A program made the position numbers and the translations under genes. From an uncultured Rhodobacterales bacterium (GTDB lineage Bacteria > Pseudomonadota > Alphaproteobacteria > Rhodobacterales > Rhodobacteraceae), in NCBI GenBank assembly GCA_937901055.1, contig CALCGO010000481.1, positions 1 through 13,520 on the forward strand: a stretch of DNA of 13,520 nt. The letters are read 5' to 3'. The notes beneath the pieces were generated by a model. It was not told the origin of the DNA. It saw only the letters and a program-made list of their open reading frames with translations, and searched no databases. Shown one piece after another: positions 1 through 6,651 of the stretch; positions within the stretch are counted from its first letter, which is position 1; each line of letters opens with the position of its first letter.

Positions 1-242
1 GCAAGGTCTGTTTCTCAGACAACTGGTTCAAGATGCGCCGGTGGGAGAAGGGGCTTGCCCAGGTGCAGGCCGACCGTGAGAAGGCGCGAGAGGCCGAAGC
101 CAAAGGCCGTGCGAGCCTCGCCGAGTGGATTCACGAGCGCCATCCCCTGTGCCGCCATATCACGAACCGGCAGACCGAGGATTTGATTGCGTCAAAGCTG
201 GTGACGCCCGAGCAGGTCTGCGCTGCGGGGCTGCAGTCGTGA
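1..242 (+). CDS. C-terminal part of an unrecognised protein (5' end outside window)
   Basis: The reading frame is open from the window edge (first whole codon at base 3) to a TGA at 240-242, so this is the last 79 codons of a gene that begins upstream. The visible part starts with an aromatic stretch (VCFSDNWFKMRRWEKG). A charged, Ala/Glu/Arg-rich segment that should be a helix or short coiled coil follows, and the end is a compact segment with HPLCRHI and LVTPEQVCAAGL. An internal ATG at 33 exists, but the frame is open upstream of it, so it is probably not the start. I do not recognise the family. A mobilisation or plasmid-borne accessory protein is possible from context only. It ends 15 bp before the operator cluster of the next gene. 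Confidence 0.5.
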   Translation, partial: KVCFSDNWFKMRRWEKGLAQVQADREKAREAEAKGRASLAEWIHERHPLCRHITNRQTEDLIASKLVTPEQVCAAGLQS

Positions 243-256
243 GTGTAGCTCGCATG

Positions 257-326
257 TTACGCTGTGGCGTAAAAATAAAATATTTACGTTGCGGCGTAAT
301 TTACTTTGATTTACGCTACTCCGTAA
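257..326 (+). promoter_or_regulatory. Three evenly spaced 16-bp operator palindromes
   Basis: Three sites of the form TTACG-N6-CGTAA lie at 257-272, 284-299 and 311-326, each starting exactly 27 bp after the previous one. The first has longer arms (TTACGC-TGTG-GCGTAA). They fill the space before a HipB/Xre-type gene whose start codon is at 340, with the ribosome-binding sequence AAAAGGAG directly after the third site. An autoregulatory operator array for that repressor is the natural reading. AT-rich DNA between the first and second sites could hold the promoter. Confidence 0.75.
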
Positions 327-339
327 AAGGAGCCGCATC

Positions 340-417
340 ATGGACCTCACAGCACGCACGGCCGAGCAGATCGGCGAGGCACTTCGCCGGACTCGAAAGG
401 CGCGCGGCTGGACCCAA
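340..417 (+). pseudogene. Truncated HipB/Xre-type HTH antitoxin or repressor gene
   Basis: The ATG at 340 follows AAAAGGAG at 325-332. The first 26 codons end in LRRTRKARGWTQ, which matches the start of a helix-turn-helix of the HipB/Xre class (first helix plus the conserved TQ that opens the next). After codon 26 the sequence stops looking like an HTH, because from about 413 the DNA belongs to an oppositely oriented transglutaminase-like gene. The frame carries on to 597 as an 85-codon chimera without recognisable fold. Only part of the DNA-binding domain is left, so the product should not bind DNA. Intact relatives are about 80-110 residues and often precede a HipA-type toxin, which is absent here. 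Confidence 0.65.
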
Positions 418-574
418 AGGCAATTTCATTGCGTACGAAATCGTAGACCGCGCCAATACGGTCATGGGTCGCAAGAGCTTTCCACCCTCTTTCCGCAACC
501 AACTGCTCAATCGACGGATGGCCGAAATTCAGGATTGGGGTGGCTGCTAACAGCCGGTCTTCTGCGCTCATCAT
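413..574 (-). pseudogene. 5' fragment of a transglutaminase-like protein gene
   Basis: Read on the minus strand from ATG at 574, preceded by GAGGAG at 579-584, the first 54 codons resemble the N-terminus of bacterial transglutaminase-like (cysteine peptidase fold) proteins. The clearest part is the run ATHDRIGAVYDFVRNEIAFG, which in these proteins sits shortly before the catalytic Cys region. At about 413-418 the frame passes into the antisense of the truncated HTH gene and meets a stop at 347. The catalytic Cys, His and Asp are therefore all missing. It has its own MerR-type promoter just upstream, which suggests the intact gene once belonged to the metal regulon. The family assignment rests on my recall of homologous N-termini. 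Confidence 0.6.
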
Positions 575-601
575 ACATCTCCTCGAATCGTCTTTGAGTA
601 A

Positions 602-632
602 GGTATAATTGCTACAGTGACTATAGGTTAAA
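602..632 (-). promoter_or_regulatory. MerR-type promoter for the truncated transglutaminase gene
   Basis: On the minus strand a -35 box TTTAAC (plus-strand 627-632) and a -10 box TATACC (602-607) are separated by 19 bp. The spacer carries the dyad CTATAG-TCA-CTGTAG at 612-626. A 19-20 bp spacer with a centred dyad is the hallmark of promoters activated by MerR-family proteins. The half-sites are close to those of published CadR/PbrR-type operators. The -10 box lies 28 bp before the start codon at 574. Confidence 0.65.
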
Positions 633-641
633 GGCTTAACT

Positions 642-968
642 TTAAGCGCTGCGTGAACCTAGGAGAATGACGGCAGCGCCAAAGAGGCAGACAGCCGCTC
701 CCATTGCATCCCACCGGTCAGGCCGCTGGCCCTCAACCAGCCACATCCACGTAACTGATGCTGCGATATACACCCCGCCATAAGCCGCAAATGCTCGCCC
801 CGCGACGGTGGTATCGACCTGCGCCAGCAACCAACCAAACGCTAACAAGGCGCATCCTCCCGGGAGTATCCAAAATGGGGTTGCCCCGAGCCGCCACCAG
901 GTACAGATTGCGAAGCAACCGGCAATTTCGGCCAATGCGGCGAGTGGGTAAGCGGCCAGTGCTGGCAT
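642..968 (-). CDS. ynfA: YnfA / UPF0060 family small membrane protein
   Basis: This 108-residue protein has four predicted membrane spans, at about residues 5-25, 29-50, 59-79 and 87-105. It shows YnfA/UPF0060 features: the opening span with AEIAGCFAIW-like sequence, FGWLLAQVD, and GRAFAAYGGVYIAAS followed by W-rich sequence and a G-rich last helix. Length and topology equal the family norm. It belongs to the inner membrane. The family has been discussed as a small-multidrug-resistance-like efflux protein, but its substrate is not settled. The start codon lies 2 bp after the merR stop, so the two are almost certainly co-transcribed and translationally linked. That places it in the metal-response unit. 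Confidence 0.9.
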   Translation of the reverse strand: MPALAAYPLAALAEIAGCFAICTWWRLGATPFWILPGGCALLAFGWLLAQVDTTVAGRAFAAYGGVYIAASVTWMWLVEGQRPDRWDAMGAAVCLFGAAVILLGSRSA

Positions 969-970
969 TA

Positions 971-1399
971 CTAGGCTCCAATCTCATCGTGGTTGGTCAG
1001 GCACTGAGAATGATCGCGTAGAACTTCGAGAACCTTACAGTCGGCCGTATTGCCTCCGCTGCATTCGTGGATCATCCGTTTCAGCTCTGTGCGCAGCGCT
1101 TTCAAGCGATCCATCCGCAATTCGACCTGTTTGAGTTGTCGACGAGCGATGGAGTCGGCCTCATGGCAAGATCGATCCGGATTGTCGCTAAGATCAAGTA
1201 GCTCGCGGATCGCCTCCAGCGGAAATCCCAACTGGCGCGCGTGTCGAATAAAGGACAAGCGATCGACTTCGGCGTAACCGTAACGCCGCTGCCCGCCTTC
1301 AGTGCGACCCGGTTCGGGCATCAGGCCGATCTGTTCATAGTATCGAATGGTTTGGACTTTTGTTCCGGTCTTCTTTCCCAAGCTTCCAATTGTCAGCAT
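971..1399 (-). CDS. MerR-family metal-responsive transcriptional regulator
   Basis: The product has 142 residues. An N-terminal winged HTH (about 1-70) carries the MerR signature TIRYYEQIGLMPEPGRTEGGQRRY. A long dimerisation helix (about 80-112) and a metal-binding tail with C113-SGG-x4-C121 follow. C78, at the start of the long helix, together with C113 and C121 matches the three-Cys arrangement of PbrR/CadR-type and ZntR-like sensors. H130 and C133 (HSQC) could add ligands. This points to Zn/Cd/Pb/Hg-type sensing rather than Cu(I) CueR, which has only two Cys in the tail. The ATG at 1399 is preceded by GGAGG at 1404-1408. It is the only regulator in the island, and three MerR-type promoters lie around it. 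Confidence 0.88.
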   Translation of the reverse strand: MLTIGSLGKKTGTKVQTIRYYEQIGLMPEPGRTEGGQRRYGYAEVDRLSFIRHARQLGFPLEAIRELLDLSDNPDRSCHEADSIARRQLKQVELRMDRLKALRTELKRMIHECSGGNTADCKVLEVLRDHSQCLTNHDEIGA

Positions 1400-1412
1400 G
1401 CAACCTCCATAT

Positions 1413-1436
1413 CTATAGTGTTGGTAGCTATAGCTA
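1413..1436. promoter_or_regulatory. Palindromic element upstream of merR
   Basis: Two CTATAG hexamers (1413-1418 and 1428-1433) lie between the merR start and the SCO operon. The second sits inside a perfect 12-bp palindrome, TAGCTATAGCTA, at 1425-1436. The hexamer equals a half-site of the MerR-type promoter at 602-632. A MerR binding site for autoregulation is plausible, but I could not place a convincing -35/-10 pair for merR around it. Confidence 0.35.
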
Positions 1437-1503
1437 TTGGCATGCGCAAGCCAGCACTGTAATCACATGTCCGTGAAGGGCTGCTTCTTAGCCAAGAAAT
1501 AGC

Positions 1504-1534
1504 TTGAACCTCTAGCAGCTAGAACATTTAGACT
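1504..1534 (+). promoter_or_regulatory. MerR-type promoter of the SCO-Dsb-ZIP-lspA operon
   Basis: The -35 box TTGAAC (1504-1509) and -10 box TAGACT (1529-1534) are separated by 19 bp. The spacer contains the perfect 13-bp dyad TCTAGCAGCTAGA at 1511-1523. This over-long spacer with a central dyad is the classic layout for DNA-distorting activation by MerR proteins. It lies 38 bp upstream of the first SCO gene and 105 bp upstream of merR's start on the other strand. Confidence 0.8.
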
Positions 1535-1571
1535 GCTGTAAAAATGGGCGGAATCGGGCGTAATACGACCA

Positions 1572-2168
1572 ATGAGATTTTCTACGTTACAAAAAATGCT
1601 TTGGGGACTCGTCACAATCGCGATTGTTGGGTTCATTTGGCTGCAGGTTTCTACCAGAAGCGAACCGCGGGCTGATGATCCTGCGTTCCGGGCGGATTTC
1701 GAACTGACCGATCACCAAGGCAAGGTGCAGACGGACGAAGACTTCGCAGGGCGCTGGATGCTCGTGTTCTTCGGCTTTGCGAATTGCCCTGATGTCTGCC
1801 CCACGACCTTGGCCGAGGTTGCCGCCGTCATGGATGGGCTCGGCTCTAACGCGGCCCAAGTCCAGCCTCTTTTTATTTCGATTGATCCGGAACGTGATAC
1901 GCCCGAACAACTGGCAGGGTTTGTCCCGGCCTTTGATGCCAATATCATCGGTCTCACCGGTACAGCGGATCAGATCAAGCGAACGTCCGAAACCTTCCGT
2001 GTATATTACGAGAAGATCGAAGAGGCGGCTTCGCCCAATGGGTACACGATGGGGCATTCCTCTCAGCTGTTCCTCTTTGATCCCCAAGGCGGATATGTCG
2101 GGGCTTGGACATATGGCACATCAGCTGAAGAAATTCTTTCTGACCTTAAGGCGCGGATGTCGATATGA
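1572..2168 (+). CDS. SCO1/SenC family copper-binding thioredoxin-fold protein (first copy)
   Basis: The 198-residue protein has an N-terminal membrane anchor (about 9-26) and a periplasmic thioredoxin-like domain. The SCO copper site is complete: C72-PDV-C76 in the motif FFGFANCPDVCPTT, and H162 in GHSS. DPERDT at 105-110 is also typical. SCO proteins deliver copper to the CuA site of cytochrome oxidase or act in periplasmic thiol-redox reactions. Here no oxidase genes are adjacent, and it opens an operon of thiol and copper proteins behind a MerR-type promoter. Copper handling under metal stress is therefore the inferred role. Its stop overlaps the dsbB-like start (ATGA). A second, divergent SCO gene lies three genes downstream. 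Confidence 0.93.
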   Translation: MRFSTLQKMLWGLVTIAIVGFIWLQVSTRSEPRADDPAFRADFELTDHQGKVQTDEDFAGRWMLVFFGFANCPDVCPTTLAEVAAVMDGLGSNAAQVQPLFISIDPERDTPEQLAGFVPAFDANIIGLTGTADQIKRTSETFRVYYEKIEEAASPNGYTMGHSSQLFLFDPQGGYVGAWTYGTSAEEILSDLKARMSI

Positions 2169-2590
2169 GCCGATTGATGTCAAAAGAGACGGCTTTGACC
2201 GCCGCGTGGATCGTCGCTTTGGGAAGTTCCCTGGCCGTGCTCTATATCGGTGAGGTGCTGGGGCAGGCTCCGTGCAATCTGTGTTGGTTTCAGCGCGCTT
2301 TCATGTTTCCGCTAGCCATCGTTCTTAGCCTTGGTCTCTGGTGGGAAGATCATCGGGTCGGCCGCTACGGTGTTGCGCTCGCCCTTGGTGGGGCCGCCAT
2401 CGCACTTTGGCATCTGGGCCTCTACACTGGAATTCTCCCGGAGCGCATCCAGCCCTGCACAGCGACCGGCCCGTCTTGCACCGATGACAATCAGGTCTTC
2501 CTCGGCGTCCCAATCCCGCTCTTGTCGCTGATCGCCTTCGGGTTGATCGTGGTCCTGTCCATTTTCTCCCTGAAGGAACCACGCACATGA
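2165..2590 (+). CDS. DsbB-family disulfide bond formation protein
   Basis: This 141-residue inner-membrane protein has four hydrophobic spans, at about 11-31, 43-60, 67-88 and 115-135. CNLC at 37-40 is the quinone-linked redox pair. C98 and C105 in the second periplasmic loop form the pair that reoxidises DsbA. The short form resembles BdbC-type DsbB proteins more than the 176-residue E. coli protein. Its start overlaps the SCO stop and its end overlaps the DsbA-like start (ATGA in both cases), so the redox partners are made in sequence. The expected reaction is oxidation of the neighbouring DsbA-like protein, with electrons passed to quinone. Confidence 0.92.
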   Translation: MSRLMSKETALTAAWIVALGSSLAVLYIGEVLGQAPCNLCWFQRAFMFPLAIVLSLGLWWEDHRVGRYGVALALGGAAIALWHLGLYTGILPERIQPCTATGPSCTDDNQVFLGVPIPLLSLIAFGLIVVLSIFSLKEPRT

Positions 2591-3246
2591 AAAACAAATC
2601 GATCGTTCTATCGGTCCTTCTCGTCGGTCTTGCAGTCTTTGCGGCCGCCGTTTGGTTTCAGTCGCGCTCGGCCTCGGTGGTTCAGGTTGAGCTAGTCCAG
2701 CCGGAAATCGCGGAAACACTAATCCGGTCCTACTCTCCAATCATTGGTCCGGAAGAAGCCCCTGTGACTATAGTCGAGTTCTTCGATCCGGCTTGCGAAG
2801 CCTGCCGCGCCTTCCATCCGATTGTGAAGGACATACTGGCCGAGCATGACGGCGATGTACGCGTCGTGCTGAGATATACCCCCTTCCACGGTGAAGCCTC
2901 AGAACAGGCCATTCGTGTGCTCGAAGCGGCACGCATGCAGGGCGTTTTTGAGCCGGTCCTCGAAGCACTCCTTGAGTTCCAGCCCCGGTGGGCCTCCCAT
3001 GGTGCCCCCGCGCCCGGTTTAATCCTTGCGATCGCTGAACAAGCTGGTCTTAACGCTGACAACGCGCAAACGCAGATGATGGCTCCTCAGACCGTTGGCG
3101 TTCTCAATCAAGATCGCGCCGATGTGGAAGCGGTTGGCGTGCGCCAGACACCCACCTTCTTCGTAAATGGAAAACCTCTTGATCCCTTCGGCGCAGATGA
3201 GTTGCGCGCCCTCGTGGCTGCGGAAGTCTCGGCGAATGGATCATGA
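2587..3246 (+). CDS. DsbA-family thiol:disulfide oxidoreductase
   Basis: The protein has 219 residues. It has an N-terminal signal or membrane anchor (about 5-24), then a thioredoxin fold with a DsbA-type helical insert. The active site C70-EA-C73 lies in FFDPACEACRAFHP, and the cis-proline loop is TPT at 188-190. The layout is that of periplasmic DsbA/BdbD-like oxidases, membrane-anchored if the leader is not cleaved. It overlaps dsbB by 4 bp, giving an oxidase/reoxidase pair. In this operon the pair probably oxidises or keeps functional the Cys pairs of the SCO and DUF411 proteins. That partnership is inferred from the neighbourhood only. Confidence 0.9.
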   Translation: MKNKSIVLSVLLVGLAVFAAAVWFQSRSASVVQVELVQPEIAETLIRSYSPIIGPEEAPVTIVEFFDPACEACRAFHPIVKDILAEHDGDVRVVLRYTPFHGEASEQAIRVLEAARMQGVFEPVLEALLEFQPRWASHGAPAPGLILAIAEQAGLNADNAQTQMMAPQTVGVLNQDRADVEAVGVRQTPTFFVNGKPLDPFGADELRALVAAEVSANGS

Positions 3247-3271
3247 CCAGAAAACTATCAGGAACAAACCT

Positions 3272-3733
3272 ATGAGAAAATCTACCTTCCATGCCCTTGC
3301 ATTCAGTATTCTGGTCGGATTGCCTACAGCTTCCCTTGCGGGTTCGGAAGACATTGTGATCGAAGACGCATGGGCCCGCGCGTCTATCGGTACCAACCGT
3401 CCGGGCGTAGCCTACATGACCCTGCGCAACACGGGCACTGACCCGGTGACATTGGTCGGGCTGGAAACCCCATTGGCCATGATGCCGGACATCCACGAAA
3501 CCACGACTGATTCAAATGGTGTCAGTTCCATGGGCCCTGTCGGTGAAATCAACATTTCTCCGGGCGAGAGTGTCTCGCTGGAGCCAGGCGGCATGCATGC
3601 GATGCTGATGCGGTTGCAAGCCAAGATGATCGAAGGCGAGACGTTTCAGCTAACCTTAAACTTTGCCGATGGCGGGACACTGACTGTTGACGTTCCAATT
3701 TTTGGCATTGCGGCGCTCGGTCCGGAAGGCTGA
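3272..3733 (+). CDS. PCu(A)C periplasmic copper chaperone
   Basis: The start at 3272 is preferred because it gives a classic signal peptide (residues 1-23, cleavage near LAG) after GGAAC at 3261-3265. In-frame ATGs further upstream lie within or just beyond the end of the dsbA-like gene. The mature domain carries the complete PCu(A)C copper motif: H75-E76, then M87 after ten residues, then H109-A-M111 after 21 more. Proteins of this family bind Cu(I) and pass it to SCO or directly to CuA of cytochrome oxidase. The stop overlaps the ATG of the second SCO gene (TGATG), so this chaperone and its likely partner are coupled. Length is 153 residues, normal for the family. Confidence 0.93.
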   Translation: MRKSTFHALAFSILVGLPTASLAGSEDIVIEDAWARASIGTNRPGVAYMTLRNTGTDPVTLVGLETPLAMMPDIHETTTDSNGVSSMGPVGEINISPGESVSLEPGGMHAMLMRLQAKMIEGETFQLTLNFADGGTLTVDVPIFGIAALGPEG

Positions 3734-4356
3734 TGAACCGAAGAACCCTTTTCACTTATGGTGCCGCAATAAGCGGGGCGCTTGCGCTCACGCTATTTAT
3801 TGGCTGGTGGCGAGTGAACGGTCCCGGCGCGCCTGAACCTGTAGCTCAGCGACCCTTGCCGCTCACCCAGATGGACTTTCAGATGACCGATCAAGGCGGT
3901 GCAACCGTCGGACCCGCGTCGCTTCTGGGCAATCCATCCATGGTGTTTTTTGGCTTCACATACTGCCCCGATGTTTGCCCAACCACATTGTCGGATATTT
4001 CTGGCTGGCTTGACGACCTTGGAGATGATGTTGCGGACATGAACGTCGTGTTCATCACGGTCGATCCGGAGCGCGATACCGTGGACGCCATGGCGGAATA
4101 TGTCAATTATTTTCACCCTGCTATCCAAGGCTGGAACGGGACGCTTGAAGAGACAGCGCGCGCTGCCGCTGGCTTCCGTGCGCGCTATGAAAAGGTCGCC
4201 ACGGACGGCGACTATACGATGAACCATACGGCAAGCGTCTTTCTCTTTGATGCTGAGGGGCAGTTTTCCGGCACAATAGACTACCATGAACAACGGGAAT
4301 TCGCGGTGCCAAAAATCCGCCGCGTCCTTGCAAGAACCGGAGAACAATCCTCATGA
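3733..4356 (+). CDS. SCO1/SenC family copper-binding protein (second copy)
   Basis: The 207-residue protein has an N-terminal anchor (about 9-26) and a thioredoxin-like periplasmic domain. C78-PDV-C82 in FFGFTYCPDVCPTT and H165 in NHTA form the copper site, and DPERDT lies at 111-116. It shares the core motifs with the SCO protein at 1572, but the linkers and C-terminus differ widely. The two are paralogs of some age and not a recent duplication. It directly follows PCu(A)C with overlapping codons, which fits the PCu(A)C-to-SCO copper relay, and its end overlaps the DUF411 start. The first copy may serve a different, more redox-oriented task; this is inference. Confidence 0.92.
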   Translation: MNRRTLFTYGAAISGALALTLFIGWWRVNGPGAPEPVAQRPLPLTQMDFQMTDQGGATVGPASLLGNPSMVFFGFTYCPDVCPTTLSDISGWLDDLGDDVADMNVVFITVDPERDTVDAMAEYVNYFHPAIQGWNGTLEETARAAAGFRARYEKVATDGDYTMNHTASVFLFDAEGQFSGTIDYHEQREFAVPKIRRVLARTGEQSS

Positions 4357-4802
4357 AGCTTTTTACGCTCGCAACCCTTTTTTCAATGAGCTTCGCCGCT
4401 CAGGCCATCGCCCAAGCGACCCAAATTGAAGTTATTAAGACGAATGGCTGCGGGTGCTGCCTAGCGTGGATGAAACACCTCGAAGAAAACGGCTTTGAAC
4501 CCACAGGTGAGGATATGTTTGCAGGCCTTTTTGTACGCTTCAAACTCGATAATGGCGTTCCGCAACGTATGGTGTCCTGTCACACGGGGCTCATCGACGG
4601 ATATGTGATCGAAGGCCATGTCCCAGCGGGTGATATACGCAGGTTACTCAGCGAAAGACCAGACGCAGTAGGCCTCGCGGTGCCGGACATGCCGCTTGGC
4701 TCGCCTGGTATGGATCAGAGCCGCTGGCGTGAGGCCTACGACGTGTTTCTCATCAACAACGACGGGTCGACAGAAGTCTTCTCAAGCTATTCTGGCGACT
4801 GA
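4353..4802 (+). CDS. DUF411 periplasmic metal-binding protein
   Basis: The protein has 149 residues with a signal peptide (about 1-21). The mature part shows DUF411 hallmarks: C33-G-C35-C36 in TNGCGCCLAWMKHLEENGF, then C76-H77 in MVSCHT, GHVPAGDI at 88-95 and the Met-rich MPLGSPGM at 113-120. Family members occur in copper and silver resistance clusters and are presumed to bind metal in the periplasm through these Cys, His and Met residues; the exact role is not established. The ATGA overlap with the SCO gene makes it part of the same copper-handling series. It has no membrane span apart from the leader. Confidence 0.9.
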   Translation: MKLFTLATLFSMSFAAQAIAQATQIEVIKTNGCGCCLAWMKHLEENGFEPTGEDMFAGLFVRFKLDNGVPQRMVSCHTGLIDGYVIEGHVPAGDIRRLLSERPDAVGLAVPDMPLGSPGMDQSRWREAYDVFLINNDGSTEVFSSYSGD

Positions 4803-4828
4803 AGAGATTTACAACGAAAGATATAAAT

Positions 4829-5611
4829 TTGGACACTCTCTCCCCCATCATGCTCGGATTTCTGGGTAGTCTTGCCGCAGGTTCAATGACCGCCATTGGC
4901 GCAATACCCGTGCTTTTTGGTCGCGTACCGTCTCGCGCTACCCGAGACCTCTCACTTGGTTTCGCAGCAGGCGTGATGCTGGCGGCATCGTTCTTTTCCT
5001 TGATTATACCGGCACTTGATGCTGCTGAACTACGGTATGTGAACGAGGCCGCACCGGCAGCTATTGTGTGTATTGCGATCCTCCTCGGGATGGGTGCCGT
5101 GGCACTCATGAACGAGAAACTCCCGCATGAGCATTTCAGCACAGGTCGCGAAGGGCCGGAGGCAGCATCCCTTCGACGGGTGTGGTTGTTCATTATCGCC
5201 ATCACGATCCACAATTTTCCTGAAGGGCTCGCTGTTGGCGTCGGCTTCGGCGCGGACGGTGTGTCAGGTGGTATGCCGCTTGCGATCGGGATCGGGCTGC
5301 AGAACGCGCCCGAAGGTCTGGCCGTCGCGGTGTCACTGCTCGGCGAAGGGTATTCGAAAGTCCGGGCTTGGGGGATCGCCGCATTAACTGGCATGGTTGA
5401 ACCCATTGGAGGGCTTTTGGGTGCGGGGATCATCACGATCTCCGAACCGCTTCTTCCTTGGGGTTTGGCGTTTGCCGCAGGTGCGATGCTCTACGTTATC
5501 AGTCACGAGATCATTCCTGAAACCCACCGAAGCGGTCATCAGAACAAGGCAACACTTGGCCTTGCGATCGGCTTGGTCATCATGCTGTTTTTGGACGTCT
5601 GGCTCGGATAA
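4829..5611 (+). CDS. ZIP-family divalent metal transporter
   Basis: This 260-residue polytopic membrane protein has about eight spans. It carries the two ZIP metal-site helices: HNFPEG at 128-133 in the fourth span and QNAPEG at 158-163 in the fifth, plus E191-P and HEIIPE at 226-231. A His-containing loop (LPHEHF, 99-103) precedes the fourth span. The family moves Zn2+ or other divalent ions towards the cytoplasm in most members. Its pairing with a Zn/Cd exporter is puzzling unless it recovers zinc or runs in the other direction. The start is a TTG at 4829, with GAAAG about 8 bp upstream. The next candidate is ATG at 4850, which would cut into the first span. Confidence 0.9.
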   Translation: MDTLSPIMLGFLGSLAAGSMTAIGAIPVLFGRVPSRATRDLSLGFAAGVMLAASFFSLIIPALDAAELRYVNEAAPAAIVCIAILLGMGAVALMNEKLPHEHFSTGREGPEAASLRRVWLFIIAITIHNFPEGLAVGVGFGADGVSGGMPLAIGIGLQNAPEGLAVAVSLLGEGYSKVRAWGIAALTGMVEPIGGLLGAGIITISEPLLPWGLAFAAGAMLYVISHEIIPETHRSGHQNKATLGLAIGLVIMLFLDVWLG

Positions 5612-5617
5612 AAAAAG

Positions 5618-6085
5618 ATGAAGATATTCATCCTTCCCGGCCTGACTACCGTGTTGATCGCTCTTTTCGTGGATCAAGTCACGAAGTTCTTTGTCATGGA
5701 CAACGCATCCTCGTTTGCCACCGGCATTCAAATCTTACCCATATTCGACCTTGTGTATGTTCAAAATGATGGGGTTAGCTTCGGGATGTTCGGGGGCATG
5801 CCTTGGTGGGGACTGTCGGCATTGGCGCTTTTGATATGTGCCGTTCTCGGTGTGCTGCTTTTTCGCAGCGACAATCGTATCGAAGCTGTTGCACTTGGTG
5901 CGATCATTGGCGGCGCACTCGGAAACGTTGTAGATCGCTTCCGATTTCAAGCCGTTACTGACTTTCTGAGCTTCCACATCGCGGGCCTGTATTGGCCGGC
6001 CTTCAACTTGGCCGATGTTTTTGTCGTATGTGGCGTTGGCGTACTTTTGTTGTATCCGGTGTGGGACGCACGTCGTCAGGCATAA
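5618..6085 (+). CDS. lspA: Lipoprotein signal peptidase (signal peptidase II)
   Basis: The product has 155 residues and four membrane spans. Its blocks are those of LspA: DQVTK at 19-23, QNDGVSFG at 49-56 (usually N-x-GAAF), GGALGNVVDR at 98-107 and TDFLSF at 114-119 with catalytic D115. FNLADVF at 129-135 contains catalytic D133. It removes signal peptides from prolipoproteins at the outer face of the inner membrane. The altered NDGVSFG block suggests an accessory copy and not the housekeeping gene. LspA copies are known companions of CadA/PbrA ATPases in metal islands. The neighbouring minus-strand gene encodes a lipobox-containing protein that could be its substrate. The 3' end overlaps that convergent gene by 10 bp. 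Confidence 0.93.
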   Translation: MKIFILPGLTTVLIALFVDQVTKFFVMDNASSFATGIQILPIFDLVYVQNDGVSFGMFGGMPWWGLSALALLICAVLGVLLFRSDNRIEAVALGAIIGGALGNVVDRFRFQAVTDFLSFHIAGLYWPAFNLADVFVVCGVGVLLLYPVWDARRQA

Positions 6086-6585
6086 ATGTCGATGGGCGTG
6101 CCATCGCGCACCATTGCATAAATCTCTTCAATCTGCCGATCACTGACCGCAATACATCCGGCGGTCCAGTCCTGCTTATTCGTTGGATCGATCCCCCGCC
6201 TCGGGCCACCGTGGATAAAGATATCACCCCCTGGAGACTGGCCCTGAGCTGCCGCAAAAGCGCGGTCGGCCGCATTCGGGTACGAAATGCCAATTGAGAG
6301 ATGAAACAGGCTCTCGGGATTTCGGCGGTCGATGGTATAGGTTCCTTCGGGCGTGCGTCCGTCGCCCTCGAATTGCTTGTGTCCTTCCGGGGCAAAACCA
6401 AGCCCGACCGGGTAAGAGCGCAGCACGCCCTGCGCTCCATCGAGAACGAGCAGTCGTTGAGATTTGTAGAGGCGCAGGCGTGTCACGTCAGGGCCAGTGT
6501 ACGAACTGAATTTGTTGGCGCATCCGGCCAAGAATGTCGCGACCGCACCAGATAGGAACAGCCGTCTCGGTAATTTTGTTATCAT
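6076..6585 (-). CDS. L,D-transpeptidase (YkuD domain) lipoprotein
   Basis: From ATG at 6585 the protein has 169 residues. It has PRRLFLSGAVATFLAGC at its start, a signal peptide with lipobox LAGC (lipidated C22) and an RRLFL stretch reminiscent of a Tat motif. The YkuD catalytic core is GDGRTPEGTY at 74-83, H125-GG, and H/C region TAGCIAVSD with catalytic C144. These enzymes cross-link peptidoglycan (3-3 bonds) or attach proteins to it in the periplasm. A longer frame from TTG at 6651 would start 1 bp after cadA's stop, but it puts 22 polar residues before the signal peptide, so the shorter form is preferred. It is downstream of cadA on the same strand and probably co-transcribed with it. Confidence 0.85.
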   Translation of the reverse strand: MITKLPRRLFLSGAVATFLAGCANKFSSYTGPDVTRLRLYKSQRLLVLDGAQGVLRSYPVGLGFAPEGHKQFEGDGRTPEGTYTIDRRNPESLFHLSIGISYPNAADRAFAAAQGQSPGGDIFIHGGPRRGIDPTNKQDWTAGCIAVSDRQIEEIYAMVRDGTPIDIYA

Positions 6586-6651
6586 TACTGCCCAATGCCT
6601 CTTCTTCGGAGGTTCGTTTTGCCTATCTGATACAGCGTTGCCTTCCGCCAA

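Noticed and set aside
257..326. The evenly spaced repeats as a small CRISPR array
   Set aside because: The units are palindromic operators of 16 bp with variable centres and 11-bp gaps, too short for CRISPR spacers, and no cas genes are present.
125..550. Plus-strand open frame of 141 codons across the left edge
   Set aside because: It overlaps the partial gene, the operator array and both gene fragments, has no ribosome-binding sequence and its composition (Arg/Cys-rich) looks like an out-of-frame reading.
340..597. The 85-codon chimeric frame as an intact gene
   Set aside because: Only its first 26 codons resemble an HTH protein; the rest is antisense of the transglutaminase fragment and has no recognisable fold.
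1437..1463. TTGGCA and TGTAAT as a standard plus-strand promoter for the SCO operon
   Set aside because: The spacing is only 15 bp and the boxes are weak compared with the 19-bp MerR-type promoter at 1504-1534.
6076..6651. TTG at 6651 as the start of the L,D-transpeptidase
   Set aside because: It adds 22 polar residues before a typical lipoprotein signal peptide that begins naturally at ATG 6585; coupling to cadA's stop is attractive but not enough.
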